From Pieris napi (taxonomy: Eukaryota > Arthropoda > Insecta > Lepidoptera > Pieridae): 64,000 nt of DNA. Below the pieces are notes generated by a model that was given only the letters and a program-made list of their open reading frames with translations, did no database searches and was not told the DNA's origin. This document shows positions 1 through 12,279 of this stretch, in pieces. Made by a program: the position numbers and the translations under genes. How positions within the stretch are numbered: position 1 is the stretch's first letter; every line of letters starts with the position of its first letter. The DNA lies in assembly GCF_905475465.1 (NCBI RefSeq), contig NC_062236.1, positions 5,342,001 through 5,406,000 of the forward strand. Direction: 5' to 3'.

Positions 1-3000
1 GCTTAAAATGAAGTTTTTCGAAGATGTCAGAATATGCTATTGTATATTTTGATAGCATTAATAAAGAAACAAAGGCAAATATTGTACACATAAAGTGAAC
101 CTTGTAGCAATTTGGTATGATATACACGTACGAGCCACACTAAGGAGCTTATGAGCAACTAAGCCCCGAGCTACGAACAAAGATAGTATCGAGCGAAGCT
201 GTGAAGGTGCTATATGTTCTAACATTGGTATAAATATTTGAGTGAAAATATATTGAAAATATAAATTTTAATGATACCGAAAGATTGATAGAATGTACAT
301 TAGTAAAATGAAGCATATAATACACAAGTACAGACTATAACACATCTTACCTACACTACCCTTTAAGGCTAAAAATGTTACTGTCCAATAGAGAATATAA
401 TTAAAAATTCGAAATTTAAAAAATCATGGTCTTGTACGTAATGTTTTACTTACACACCGTCTCAACATCTAATCTATGCATAGCTGTAGATTTCCAGTCT
501 TGATTGTTTTTGAATATCTTGTCAAAAATTGACTATAAACGATTCTAATATCAAAAGGCAGAAGGGAATTTATATTTTTAGATTTTCTCGTGTTTCGTTA
601 GATGGAACGATTTTGAGAGAACCAATATAGGGCAGAGCGCTTCGATGGTCAATTTAATCTTTTTGTTCGAACCAACTACGGGTGAAAATTGTAAGCGCAA
701 CCGATTTCGAAATCTCGCCCGTTACATAATATGAATAAAGCACAAAATCTTATACTGCTTACTGTAAATATTATTTATTTCTATTCCAACCTTGTCTAGT
801 ATTAAATACTCGTATCATAAAAAAGTAAAAATACTTTAAGTACTTGAAATTTTAGTTCTAATTTGGAAATTTAAAAATAGCCTTAAAAGGCTATGGAGCA
901 CATTTATACAAATGTGTGTATAACTTTACATATACTATACAATTTGAGATCGGTCATGCTGTTTTCCTTTAATACTTAAATACTACGTAGGGAAAAACTT
1001 TCATTCGCCTATTAATACATAGTACTTATATGTAAAGTAATATCGGTAAACCCAACTACTGTTAATAGGTTGTCCATGTATTAACATAATAAGCTCTTCG
1101 CTACGATCAACTACAAATATTGATTTGCTCGTAGCAAAAGGTCTACGAGGCACGCGGACTACGAAAGCGTTGCCACTTAAAGCCGTCTAAGCTTCGACCG
1201 ACTTCACGGCGCTACGCCACCACCTACGCCGAGTTTTAAGATGGGACTAACAATTCTACCCAAACATACAAAACATTTACGTTGGAAGAAGTATTTATAA
1301 ACGTACGATTACCCTCAAATACTGTATGTTTTGTCATTATTAATCTTGTGGTTAATTAACTATTTGAGACTCATAGAACGTTCGGGGCTTTAATTATATC
1401 AATATTAAGTCCTTTTTTTATCGTCGTATGAAAATTAAGTTTAATAAAATAATTTACAATTTACGATTATTCTAAATTCGTCATTGAAAGTGTGGACAAG
1501 TCAGAAAAATATGTATTTGGAGTTTGGAAAGGACGGTAAGAATACCTAGATACTAAGATTACTGACAGACAGACAAACGTATACTTAGATTTGTGTCTGC
1601 ATACATATTACTAAAACAATGTAATTACTAAAACTTTTACAAAAAAGGAAAAAACACACAAGTAGAATTTTATTCCTATTCCATACCATGTTAGTAGTAA
1701 ACTAGTTCTTATTCGCTTTTATTTGCAGAAATGCTGTTGTTATAATGCAATGTATTTCAGCATCTCAAGTTCTCAAAGTTTTAACAATGAAAACTTCCCG
1801 GCCTCCTTTTTTTTGTTAGGGGTTTCCACTGAGTTAACCCGTGACAACCTGGCATTATAATTAAAACTTCATCGACATCAAGCCGTATTTATCTTTAAAA
1901 TATCAACAAATTGATCTTAAAAAAAAGTATATTTTGGTAATAATTAACTATTTTATTCTTAATATGTTTTTTATTAGTTGTACCTTTTAATTAAACATTT
2001 CATAATTTTTACTATAATAATTACAAAAACATTACCATTTTTTATTATATCTGTTAAGTAAAAGTAAAGTTTTAAAATATCTCACAAAAGCTATTGACCA
2101 CAAATTAATCTCGCGTCTATGTTACCAGATTCACTGAATATGGGAAGCTGAGAGGATAAAGACTACTGTACTGTACCTGGGGATCTAAAAAACGCTTCTA
2201 AGTGCTTAAAATAGGAATACATGATTGTCAAACATTACCTACTAAAATAAGAGTTTTGGAAATACCATCCCTAATGGATGATGAAAGGTTGTAAAAAAAG
2301 AATCGTGTAAAGTCACATTACAGAACTGAAGCTTTTTGTTAAAATATTTGCCTGTCACATATTATGAAACAATTAAATAGAATATACATTCTCCACTAAC
2401 CTTGGCATTGGCACAAACAATTGAGAAGACGAAACGTGCTCAAGTTTTAACAAACACACACATTGGCCAAATATAGACTTTAATTCTTACAATGCATCTC
2501 AAGGTCCGTTTAAAATGTCTTTCTGAACCACGACAGTCTCATTACACGATTGTTAACTTACCTTTGTTGAATTTAAAAATAGAACTAATGAATTACTTAA
2601 GAATGGGTTTCTTAATAGTCTAAAAAAATATTTTATAAAAGTAGTAATACCATATTTTTAATAACAGGCAATAATTTTTTATATGAAAAACAAACCTTAG
2701 CGTTTAGCATTCAGTTCAATTATATACTTGACATGGACAATATTGATTCTGTCATTCGTTTATACACTCGACTGGTGCATAGAATAGACTGCAGTCGAGA
2801 TCTCTATGCACATTTGAGTACATTCCTCGTTGTACTTAATTGCATCGTTAAGGTATGACGTCAACGGGTCATTGTACTTATGTGATTTTCTTTGAAATGG
2901 AATAGTCGTGATTGCTTTTTATACAAACAAAATATTTATTAATACTTGTTTTTGTCTATTATTTATAAAAGTAATAATTAAGAAATCAGAGAAAGTTGGC

Positions 3001-6000
3001 GTTTCATAGTCACTAAAAACTCGAATAAAATTGAGTTGCGATGCGATATACATAGATATATTAATATTTAACTTATATTTATTCAATGAACGTATTTACA
3101 ATTTAAATACCATAAACATAAATTGTTTTATTGTTAATTATTTTTTACCTGTCTACTTGTGAAAAGCTACTGTTAAATATGGAAAACGAAAATAAATAAA
3201 GTGTTTAATCAAATAAGTTAAAATAAATAAACGATAGATCTAGTGACTAGACAAATTTACTAAACATTTTTGTCGACCGGTGTTTGCTACAAACTATTTT
3301 TAGATTGAAAATTTAAACGCTATTTTTACTTGTTTATTTTCCTAACGTTTCGAAGCCTTCCAAACGGGCGTGTTTTCATTTAAATGTATGATACTCACGT
3401 AAACAAAAGACAATATTGTTATGACGTCTGAATTATATACCGCTAAAACGCTTTTATCATTATGGAATTTCTCATGATTAAAAAAATACGGAATACTTAA
3501 GTCCTTGGCCTACATATTTGTTAAAAGCTTTTGTTTTGTTATGCTCAGTAGTTCGGTAAGGCTTTGATCATCTCTGATAATCCACATGATGGATTAACGT
3601 CCTTGGAATCAGACCTAAACAGTTACAACTAGTATAGTTGGTATTTTATGAATGTTTTAATTAAAAATAATGATTAATTGCCATAAACTGATTACATACA
3701 ACACATGTATCCCATTTATAAATCAAAATCACTTCTTACATTACATTAGGGTTATCTGGAAGAGCTCGCTCAATAGATGAATAAATGCCGCCCGTTGCAC
3801 TGCGATAAAGTGTGAATAAAATAAAGAATCAACTATAAAAATAATATTTCTATGGCTAAAGATGTGCTTGACTTTGATGTAAAAATGATTAAAAAACAGT
3901 TTTTCTACTGCATCTGAATTTTTAATCTAAAATAGATGACTATATGAGTCTTAATATATAAAAAAATAGCTTATATTCACAAATCCAGATAAGAATGTTC
4001 CGACAATTTTGAATCCACACACGGAAAGTAACGTTAGCAATTTATACTACAACAAGTTCTATGCCAGTCAAACGCACGTCCTAGGCCGAGTTCATTTATA
4101 GACGTCTATTTATTTGGCAACTTTATTTATAAATGTAATGAAGGTGACTAAATCAATGCAAAAATATTCAAGAGTAAGGAACTAAGGAATTCCGCTTCCC
4201 CGACTCAGACCTATAAATTGTTTATTATATTTCCAACAAACGGCTTTGATGTCAAGTAGAAATGTTTGAATTTACTCCGCATAATATTAACTTGGACGAG
4301 ATATACAGAGCATTACATTAATTATGATGTAACGGAGTGCAGTTATGTCTTTAACGAGAATATGACACTTTACTCGAAGCGTATTCGTTTAAGCAGAGAT
4401 TAATTAACGCGTTCAGCCCAGTTTTGGATTCGATTTTCGTGGCATGTTTCCAGTTTGGAGTGTTTGGCGATTTCTGGGTCGCAAAAAGTACGATTATGAA
4501 CTATCTCCATAGTATTTAAACACATCCTATTCCCGAGAAATACATTTCCGTTAGGAAAGTATTCGAATGAATCTGATTGGAAATAATCGTGAATCTAAAA
4601 GCATTTTAACCGCCGCAGCTTTTGTTTTTAACTTTAACTACAAACTCGACTTGGAAAAAACAACTTGATGTGTATTTTTCATCCAAGTTTTGATTAATAA
4701 CGTTATATTTCAACATTCTGTAATAATATTTGTAATTTAAGTAAAGGCATGACGTCTTTCATTTTGTATTATTCAGCTAACCAGTATTCGCATCAATATT
4801 GAATTCCCAATGGAATAACATCATGCAAGTTCAGCTAACAAGCATTTTTGTAAAATGAAATTAAAATAATCTGTGCAAATTTAGAAATCAGAAAACTTGC
4901 TCTCCACGACGAATATCTAAATACGTAATTTAAAATTATAACGTATTTTTGAGATTTTTCTAGCGTAAAATGTGTGATTAACGATGTGGTTATTAGACTA
5001 AGAGGCGTAATGTTTTTGGATTAATAGCTTTTACGGAAGTGGTAAGCAAGTTTAGATTCTTCTAAAATACTTTGTAATTGTACGATTCATGTCTTACGCA
5101 CGTGTAAGCATGAGCGTAAGTACAAAGACAATTAAAGTAATTAAATTGTCTTTGATACGGAAACACAAATGTATTGAGTGGATAGAGATATGATTAGAAG
5201 CAATTTTTTTTACTGACACAATAGTTCTTTAGTAAGAATTTGTTTTTATTAGAGAACTTAGTAATCACTTTCCGTTAACTTGTGTTTTAGGTGTGATAAA
5301 ATGAGATAGACTGTTGCTTTAAGAAAATTATAGTCGATGGGTTTTAATTTACCTTATCTATACGACGGTCAAGTTTAGCTTTTTAATTCTGACTTTTATA
5401 TTGAAAGCTCTGTAACTCCTATTTTAAAACATACTTCAGAAACATTGGGTTCACATATAGAATGTATCATTGGTCCCTGGGCGGACGTACCTAATGTTAC
5501 CATACACTATCAGCTATCCACCATACCTTAACCGGCTTTCTCTTACCTTACATTAAGGCATTTTTATAATTTAAAAACGTTCCGAAGATACTGAGTAGGG
5601 ATACCCTAACCAGTATCTTCTTTCTTCATTTTTTTACGATTTCATTTAGTACATTCTTGTATGTTCTGTCCCATATAACTATCTTAATTAGGAGATATCA
5701 GGAATATGCATACTAAAATGGGTTTGACCAATACATTGGATTGTATAAAATGAAATGTCACAAATAATAGTAGTCTTTTAGTACTTATAATATTTTTGTA
5801 CGTTGCGCTCGTTAACTAATGCTGCAATCGTAAAAACTAGAATGGTAGATTATGTGCAGATGTATGAAATAGCTACTACACTCACACATCATAAAATTTT
5901 CTCACGGTAATTACAAATTTATAATGGTCATACTGCCGTTGAAGCTAAAAATAGTTTTTAAAATGTCAATTTATAATTTGGTCTATTGTAAACGAGAAGT

Positions 6001-6465
6001 GTCTTCATAAAAATCTTTTCAATTAGATAATTATTTGTGACCCAATTCTTTGAGGATATTTGACGTAGTCTTTTGGCCTGAGCCCAATTTTTGTACAAAA
6101 CAGAATTTATAGTTTATTGTCAATAGATACGAAAGAATCGTGTTATGAGGATTGGAAGTGGTGGTTAAATGTGAACTATAAATAGTCATGTTGATGTAAA
6201 ACTTATTTTATGGATCCACAACTTTCTACCAAATATTCTTAGAAAAGCTTTTTAATTTTATTTTACTATACTAACTCGAGACAATACGAAAGTATTTAAT
6301 TAGTTATTATTTTAGATTATGGATTCCTAATTTCAAAAATTTGTCATTTTATTGTAAAGATTGCAAAAGGACTCTTTTACCTCCAACTCTTTTAATAAAA
6401 ATAAGGTAGATATTTCAATTTAATTGCTTTACTTAAATTTAAAGTAGGAAGATTCTAAACTTTAC
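1..6465. other. AT-rich stretch without a supported gene
   Basis: I read both strands and found no exon with family motifs or a chain of compatible splice sites. Short open frames here are what AT-rich DNA gives by chance. The region around 1090-1240 is richer in G+C and repeats a ctacga-type word, but I recognise no element in it. A short nested hairpin lies at 5584-5620. The stretch could be the first intron of a gene starting in the block at 6466-6850, which is only an inference. Confidence 0.5.
5584..5620. repeat. nested inverted repeat (hairpin)
   Basis: The arms GAAGATACTG and CAGTATCTTC (10 bp, perfect) enclose a second perfect 5-bp stem, TAGGG/CCCTA, with a three-base loop. The two stems are separated by two unpaired bases on each side. 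No protein-coding context is visible. There is no poly-T tract directly after it and no sign of a transposon end. Confidence 0.7.
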
Positions 6466-6850
6466 CTTTGCCGCTCCTACCGCAGTATCGATCCTTGGTA
6501 CCACCAGCGCGGTCCCACCGGACACGTCTACCAGCTTACAAGCAAACGGAAACAAAATAACACGAACACTTTCAGTCCACACTAATATTACCGGCAAAAT
6601 ACACAGCAGTTTTCACAATATATTTTTTTCATAAAAAAAATAACTTGAGAAAAATATTTTTTTGTTGAAACCAAAGGTCGCGAAAACTTTAGGCAAAATT
6701 ACGTTAATCCATTCCTTCGGCACACGGAACGAAAGTTTCAGCGTAACGTTTGAAAGCAAGTACGCTTTGTTACGCAACTCACTGCATCGTCAGGCCGCCA
6801 GGGGGCAGCGCTCGCCGAGTGGCGCAGTGGCGGGCATGCGCACTACGCTA
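6466..6850 (-). promoter_or_regulatory. CpG-rich block; possible promoter and non-coding first exon of a minus-strand gene
   Basis: Within an AT-rich neighbourhood, 6478-6530 and 6775-6850 are strikingly rich in CG dinucleotides. Read on the minus strand, the block ends in a good splice donor (GGCAAAG followed by GTAAAG, exon end at 6466), as expected of a 5' exon whose gene runs towards the left edge. 6793-6811 resembles a CTCF site, and GGCATGCGCA at about 6833-6842 resembles an NRF-1 half-palindrome. No TATA box and no convincing start codon are seen, so any exon here would be leader. It could instead be an insulator or CpG-rich enhancer with a chance donor. Confidence 0.35.
6793..6811 (+). 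promoter_or_regulatory. CTCF-like insulator motif
   Basis: The 19 bases GGCCGCCAGGGGGCAGCGC fit the core of the CTCF zinc-finger consensus (CC-N-C-CAG-GGGGC-G/A-G-C) almost perfectly. CTCF marks chromatin boundaries in insects as well as vertebrates. The site sits in a CpG-rich block between the presumed 3' end of mub and whatever lies to the left, a sensible place for a domain boundary. One motif match of this length can arise by chance in GC-rich DNA, so binding is inferred. Confidence 0.4.
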
Positions 6851-6899
6851 CTGGCCCAATACAATTCTTTTGTTCGTGTCCTTTTTATGTTTTAGGTAA

Positions 6900-7998
6900 A
6901 TAATATATTGTATTAACATCTAAATGGCTTTTCTTGTCTAGAATTCTTACAAGTTTAATTTTATGTCTTGGGTGCGGGTCAGATTTGTCTTTTATTTTAC
7001 GATGTTGTAAAGATTTCATTGAATGATTTTTATGGGTGATTTATACAATTATTTTCAAGATGTCTTGGTCATGTCTATGTAGGCTGCAATTGCTTTAGCT
7101 TCGACATCAAAAACAGTAATTCAATGACATAATAATTAACTATATTGACTGTATTCTTTTAAAACCACTCACATATTTTAAGTGATTGATTACCAAACGT
7201 TATTTTTTATACATTCATGTTGTAGATACTTTTATTCTTATATGGTTTTAAATAGAACTTACGTAACAAAAGGTTAATGCCTTATATCTGAGTCTACCTA
7301 CTTTATATGGGAGATAGAAAGTCAATAAGGGAGCGTGCCAGAACGGAGACCTTGCGTGAATAAAGGCAACGGCAGGCGACTTCAGGCTTTGACCTCGTGC
7401 CTTTCAGCTAGAATCATTCACCTATAAAATCGATGGTACCATGACGCAATTTAACCAACAACATAGAAAGACGACTTTAATTTTTATTGTGTATTAAAAT
7501 TTATTAGGTATATGTATACCGTCAACAGCCAACAAATGGTCTTCAGCCGTCTAAACAAAAATTATTTACAAGTCTTATATAGTAAGTAGGTTACGTTTGT
7601 GACTGCTTCTGCGCAGTCCAAAGATAACAGTAGCCTTTTTGAATGTTCAGTTTATGTCTGCATCAAAATGCATTGAGTGGTGTGGGAATCGTAAACTTAT
7701 ATTCGTTGCGATCATTACGAAAGAATATCTATCAACTTAAAAATTATTTTAGATGGCCTTAACTTTTAAAATCAAATTAATAATGGAATGCAATAGTGCG
7801 CATGTGGTACTCTGATATTTTTAAGGCAAGTAAGAGATGTCTTCTGAGACTACCAATCGAAATAATTATTCATTTCACATATTGAATACGTTGGAAGAGA
7901 TTCCGATGAGGGCGCTCGTTGTACTCATATTTGATTTTCTAGTTGAAATTGTATCAGTTTTCTTGTTTAATGTTTTATTCTGTATACAATAGGTCGTT
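6900..7998. other. non-coding stretch, nothing recognised
   Basis: I see no exon, repeat family or RNA gene here. Base composition returns to the AT-rich background immediately after the CpG-rich block. Confidence 0.5.
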
Positions 7999-7999
7999 C

Positions 8000-8056
8000 A
8001 TATATAAATTTCACTATAAAGTGACACTTATTCACTTTATAGTGAAATTTATATAT
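8000..8056. repeat. perfect 25-bp-arm hairpin
   Basis: Bases 8000-8024 and 8032-8056 are perfect reverse complements, separated by a seven-base loop (cacttat). The stem contains TTTCACTATAAAGTGA, itself nearly palindromic, and ends in TATATA. There is no flanking target-site duplication that I can see and no longer terminal repeat. It could be a tiny foldback element, a structured RNA element, or a short palindromic expansion. It lies just beyond the candidate poly(A) signals at 8193-8215. Confidence 0.85.
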
Positions 8057-8192
8057 ACTTACCTGGCAAGAAATTTGCATGGACTAGCCTAGAAACTTAA
8101 TAAATTATTTTCTCAAACTTCTGGCGACAAAAGGCTACTACTATTTAAAAGTTATAAATTAATTTTAGGGAATAATGAAAAGAAAACCTCAT

Positions 8193-11100
8193 TTTATTTA
8201 TGTACACACTTTATTGAAATAACATAATGAAAACAAACAATATGTGAATGACAGTATACTGTAACCGTACGTACAACATTTATAATTATTATAAACATTA
8301 ATCAATTCACAAAACGATTAGATATGTCGACAATTACATTGATATTTAATAAAGATATGACAAGTGAACATCGATTGCACTAGAAAAGAAGAATCTACGT
8401 TAAGTGAGTGTATTATTAATGATGCATTTAACAAACGAATAACAATTAGTAACCGTTTTACTAACTGTTAACCGTTTTAAATGCACGATAAGATAGTTGC
8501 ATAGTAGATGAATCTTTTCAAATATAAGTTGTATGTTGTGGGCTTTAAAAAATAAACGCATTCAAATACTGTTCTCAAATTGGATTGTGATAAATGCTTA
8601 TCTAAATAGCCGGAGCATAGATTGAGTTAATTTGACATTCTTAAATATACTCAGTCATTTTTAATTCTATTTGTAAAAGAAAATACGACACAGCCCACTA
8701 AACACAAACTTCTCAGTGTACAAGCCTGTGATACGGCTCTTACGCCTTGAAAGTAAAATTGTTAATGTTGAGGGATTTTAGAATTGTTATTACCCTGAAA
8801 CTACGTTTTGGTGAATTGTCAAGTGTTATCGTGATATAAAGCGAATATTTTGAATATTGTATAATACATAACAAATTACACAACCCTCTTATACCCAAAC
8901 ACATTGTAAAATATTATTATTTTTATATATACTCTGCAATGCAAAATTATCCTAAGTTTTTATTACCCAGCAACACAAACTCGAGAGAAGACGAGAAACG
9001 GTGCATTATAAATTGAATGTGTCAACAGGATTTTAAAATAACAAATTTGCTAAAATTTAATTGCACTATTATACTATGGCGTTTGACCCTGTCTATAAGG
9101 CTAACTGAAACATTAAAAACACGAAATCTGCGTATAACCAAAGTTTGCAAGGTCTCATATCGATCAGAAATCAATTGTTACGAAAATAATCTGCATTAGT
9201 AGCTGTCAAGTCTTACAAGTTGTTAGTAAACTAAATCTAAGTGAGCAATATTAAACTCCTTCATACCACAACTATGTATCTATAGCGTATACAACTATCC
9301 TTTATGGCTTGTGTCAAATATTACCAAAATAAAACGAACAAAACACGTTTAAATTCATGTGTGATCGCAACCACCAAACAAATACTTTTTGACGAAGTTG
9401 CCTAAATAAACATTTAAATAATTGAGCAAATCAAGAATAACTTTAACAATAACGAATAACAACTATTCTACTAAGATTATAAGTCATTGCTATATTATTG
9501 CAAACTATATTAACGTAATACACATCAAATTAACTATCACTATCAATATTTAATTCCATTGTACTAAATACACCATTTAACAACACCGAATTAAGTAACA
9601 CGTGTCCCAAAGTGTTACACTTAAAATATTATGCTCTTGAAATATGTCGAATTATTGCTAGACACTATAACCACATAGGTCAAATAAGAATTGATTAAGA
9701 ACATTCAATATTCACAAGCATGGCTGACGCAAAAAAATTGATCTAAACGAAAATTTAGCTAAAACAGGATCACCACAATCGATCATAATTCCCACATTTT
9801 CAATGTGTTTTCCAGCGTTTTTAAGAGACAGTAGTTTTCAATAGCAAGATTACAAGCTAATATAAGCATCCGAAACTACTGCTGGCTACTCTTACCTGAC
9901 CAAACTTATAAACATTAACCTCGTGCACAAAAGTGCACACCATACACTTCATCACAGCTATAAATTTTCCTCTCTCTATTTACTTAGCTCTTCCTGTTAA
10001 AAATTTATTCTAGGGATTAAATTCTATTTATACCTGTGGTACCTTAATGTACGAAGCTCCATACATCGCCTTACTAGCAATTCTGTATATAATATAAATA
10101 ATTGATTTCATCATTTTATTGCTAATGTAAAAACATGAAGCGAGAACGTGTATAGATAAAAACTTTGACGATAAACAAAAATAAACTTTAGACGTTTTCA
10201 AGAATTTAAATAAAATATAAATTTTGACTAGATTTGTTTTAAAATAAAAGTAATTTCTTTTTAAATTCATCAGACCAATTTGACTAGCACGAAACGACAC
10301 AAATTCACAAACACCGACGTCACATTCAATCTTCAATTTCAGAGACATATTATTTGGCACAATTTGAGTACAAAATCACTTATCTAGTACAGAAATACTG
10401 AAGGGGAAGACGTAAGGGAGAAATATTAAAATGTCCGAGGGATATGTATTAAAAATGTTAGCCTAAATTGTACAATTCTTACAGCTAAAGTGCAAAATAA
10501 TGTAATGTGGTTAAAAATAACCTTTCATAATTATATTATAATATGTAACCATCGACACTGCGATTTAATAAGAATAATTTAACATTATTTTGCTATGTAT
10601 ACGATTTTCAAATACCGTGTAGTTTTCAGCTACCCATTGTTTGGCACATTTATTTGTATGTGGCACTATGTTACATTGAAGGAGAGCTATACGACGTAAA
10701 ACAAACGTGGTACACTTATATTAACACTATCCTAATATTTTTTTATGCTTTTCGCTTTTATTTATTTGAGAAATATATCGCTTACCGCTGAACTATCTAC
10801 ACTGTCGATCTATTAATATGAGCAGTCTGGAGAGGGTAATCGAATGAAAATAATTCTATAAATATAAACTAGTCGACAACTACTCTCAAGAATAATTTAG
10901 TATTTATGCACAACATTCATAATGTTTAAAAAAACTTCAACAATCTTTGGCTTTGATCCCTAAACCAATATTAAGTACGCTCGACTCTCATATTTCTCAG
11001 CCGATCCACGTCAAAGAGATCTTTATAATATCATGTAAGTAGTAAGTACGTTAGAAGACTATCACATTTAGCAACATAATTTTTACATAATCTAATGTCT

Positions 11101-11931
11101 TTTGTGATCATATACGATTAAAATGATATAATGTATGTCTTCTCTGTCTCCTCTTTTATTGTAAGTTTCTTAAAGGATTTGATCCCACCGGTTGCAATAA
11201 CTGCGCCGCTATGTGTCAACGCAGCCGTTTGACATCTCACGGTGTGGCCAATACTGCGTCAAACTAGTTTACGCTAGTTAGACCACGATAAGTGGCCACA
11301 TCGTGAGAATGTTGAGTGTAACACCTAAATTTGTAGGTTTACATTTATTTATATACAAATATTGTCTTTAACCCTCTCACTCTGTTCGCTATTCTAAGAC
11401 TACGCTACATCAGCGGGTCCGAGGTCGATTCAACGCAACTATTCCTACGCCGACACTCGCTTTAGTATAAATTACCATTTTGAACATTATATTGCGATCT
11501 GCCTGTACCGACCGTAACCAAATAAATCCAGCCGTTAATTGAACTTGATCGCTTAAGTCCATAATAAATTCGATCAACTCAGCCATATCCCGATGTCGCT
11601 CCGTGACCGGTGAACGAGATACGTCATTCGCCGTTCACGGCTGGTCGTCAGTCATTCAAAATTTAAATATGTCAAAATCTAATCATCAAATTTTCTCTCG
11701 ATAATCGATTCTATGACCGACACGTCGCCCTCCAATTAATTAAATAGTGGAGAATAAATATAAGAATATCTAAAATACTTATAAACTCGTAACAAATGTA
11801 AACATACATTCAGCTATTTGCCAATTGCTTCCCTTCAGAGATTGGTCGCGTCATTTGAAGAAGTATATCGGAGCCAGAGTCCCGTGGTGCTGGAGGTAGT
11901 ACGCGCTGGGGCACTGGCTGCGGAGCCCCAT
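8193..11931 (-). other. mub: candidate long 3' UTR of mub
   Basis: From the stop codon at 11932 leftwards, no further coding exon is visible for 3.7 kb. On the minus strand two AATAAA signals lie close together at 8215-8210 and 8198-8193. Earlier candidate signals exist at about 11349-11344 and 11160-11155, so a much shorter UTR is equally possible. The open frame at 10028-10360 (110 codons, minus) is rich in I, K, F and Y and looks like chance. The stretch lacks SINE, LINE and MITE copies, unlike the DNA upstream of the gene, which fits transcribed sequence but does not prove it. An imperfect inverted repeat lies at 11233-11311. Confidence 0.3.
11233..11311. repeat. imperfect inverted repeat (about 18-bp arms)
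   Basis: The left arm at 11233-11250 (catctcacggtgtggcca) and the right arm at 11293-11311 pair over about 17 positions, with one mismatch and one bulged base. The 42-base loop is moderately GC-rich. If the mub 3' UTR extends this far, this would be a stem-loop in the mRNA. Confidence 0.6.
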
Positions 11932-12016
11932 TCAATGGATCGGAGCCTTCACAATGTGGTTCGGGGCGATGTAGTGGTAGCCGGGCAGGGGCAGGCCTGC
12001 TGTCTCCATCGTGATC
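11932..12016 (-). CDS. mub: mub alternative last exon C
   Basis: The acceptor TGGCGTTTCAG precedes this exon on the minus strand. Joined to the exon ending at 15175, which leaves two bases of an Arg codon, it reads R-ITMETAGLPLPGYHYIAPN-HIVKAPIH and stops at TGA (11934-11932). The start, NM-RITMETAGL, lines up with the C-termini of vertebrate PCBP1/2, where the last KH3 helix runs into RLSSE-(T/K)-G-G-M. That family match, the exact phase fit and the good acceptor are the evidence. It gives a 398-residue isoform. The same exon is also open in a second frame as far as 11810, which would be used only if the candidate exon at 12279-12171 is included. Confidence 0.75.
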
Positions 12017-12170
12017 CTGAAACGCCACATCACAATTAGAATCTCCGAGCCGCCTAGAAACATATCTCAATTTTTTTTTAAACTTTATTGGATGGATTGA
12101 GCCGGTATAGGAGTAATGTTTATAAAGATTATACTAGGACGCAAATTAAAATGTAAAGGAAACTTCTTAC

Positions 12171-12279
12171 CGGGATATGGGTGATCCAGTGAGCTGAAGG
12201 ATGGGTTCTCGGTGAACCAAAAGTCAGCGTTTCAGGTATCGCGGGAGGTGAGCCTGAGTAGGCAGGATATGGCTTGGGT
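12171..12279 (-). CDS. mub: candidate mub cassette exon
   Basis: Only one frame is open: PKPYPAYSGSPPAIPETL, then TFGSPRTHPSAHWITHIP. It is bounded by a strong donor (CCCG followed by GTAAGAAG) and an acceptor TCTCCTTCAAG; an alternative acceptor 11 bases earlier would start at 12290. With the 12279 start it accepts the same phase as the other last exons (AG+A, Arg) and ends on a whole codon. The next exon would then be read as DHDGDSRPAPARLP..., open for 68 codons to a stop at 11810. The proline- and serine-rich composition looks coding, but I do not recognise it from the family. A chance open frame beside splice-like sites cannot be excluded. Confidence 0.4.

Noticed and set aside
2856..2863. 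CREB-type TGACGTCA palindromes at 2856, 45097 and 61596
   Set aside because: Eight-base words are expected about once per 65 kb by chance on average; three is slightly high, but no promoter context supports function.
10028..10360. 110-codon open frame on the minus strand
   Set aside because: Composition is what AT-rich DNA gives (I, K, F, Y, S), with no domain, no splice partners and no signal for a start. It lies in the presumed 3' UTR of mub.
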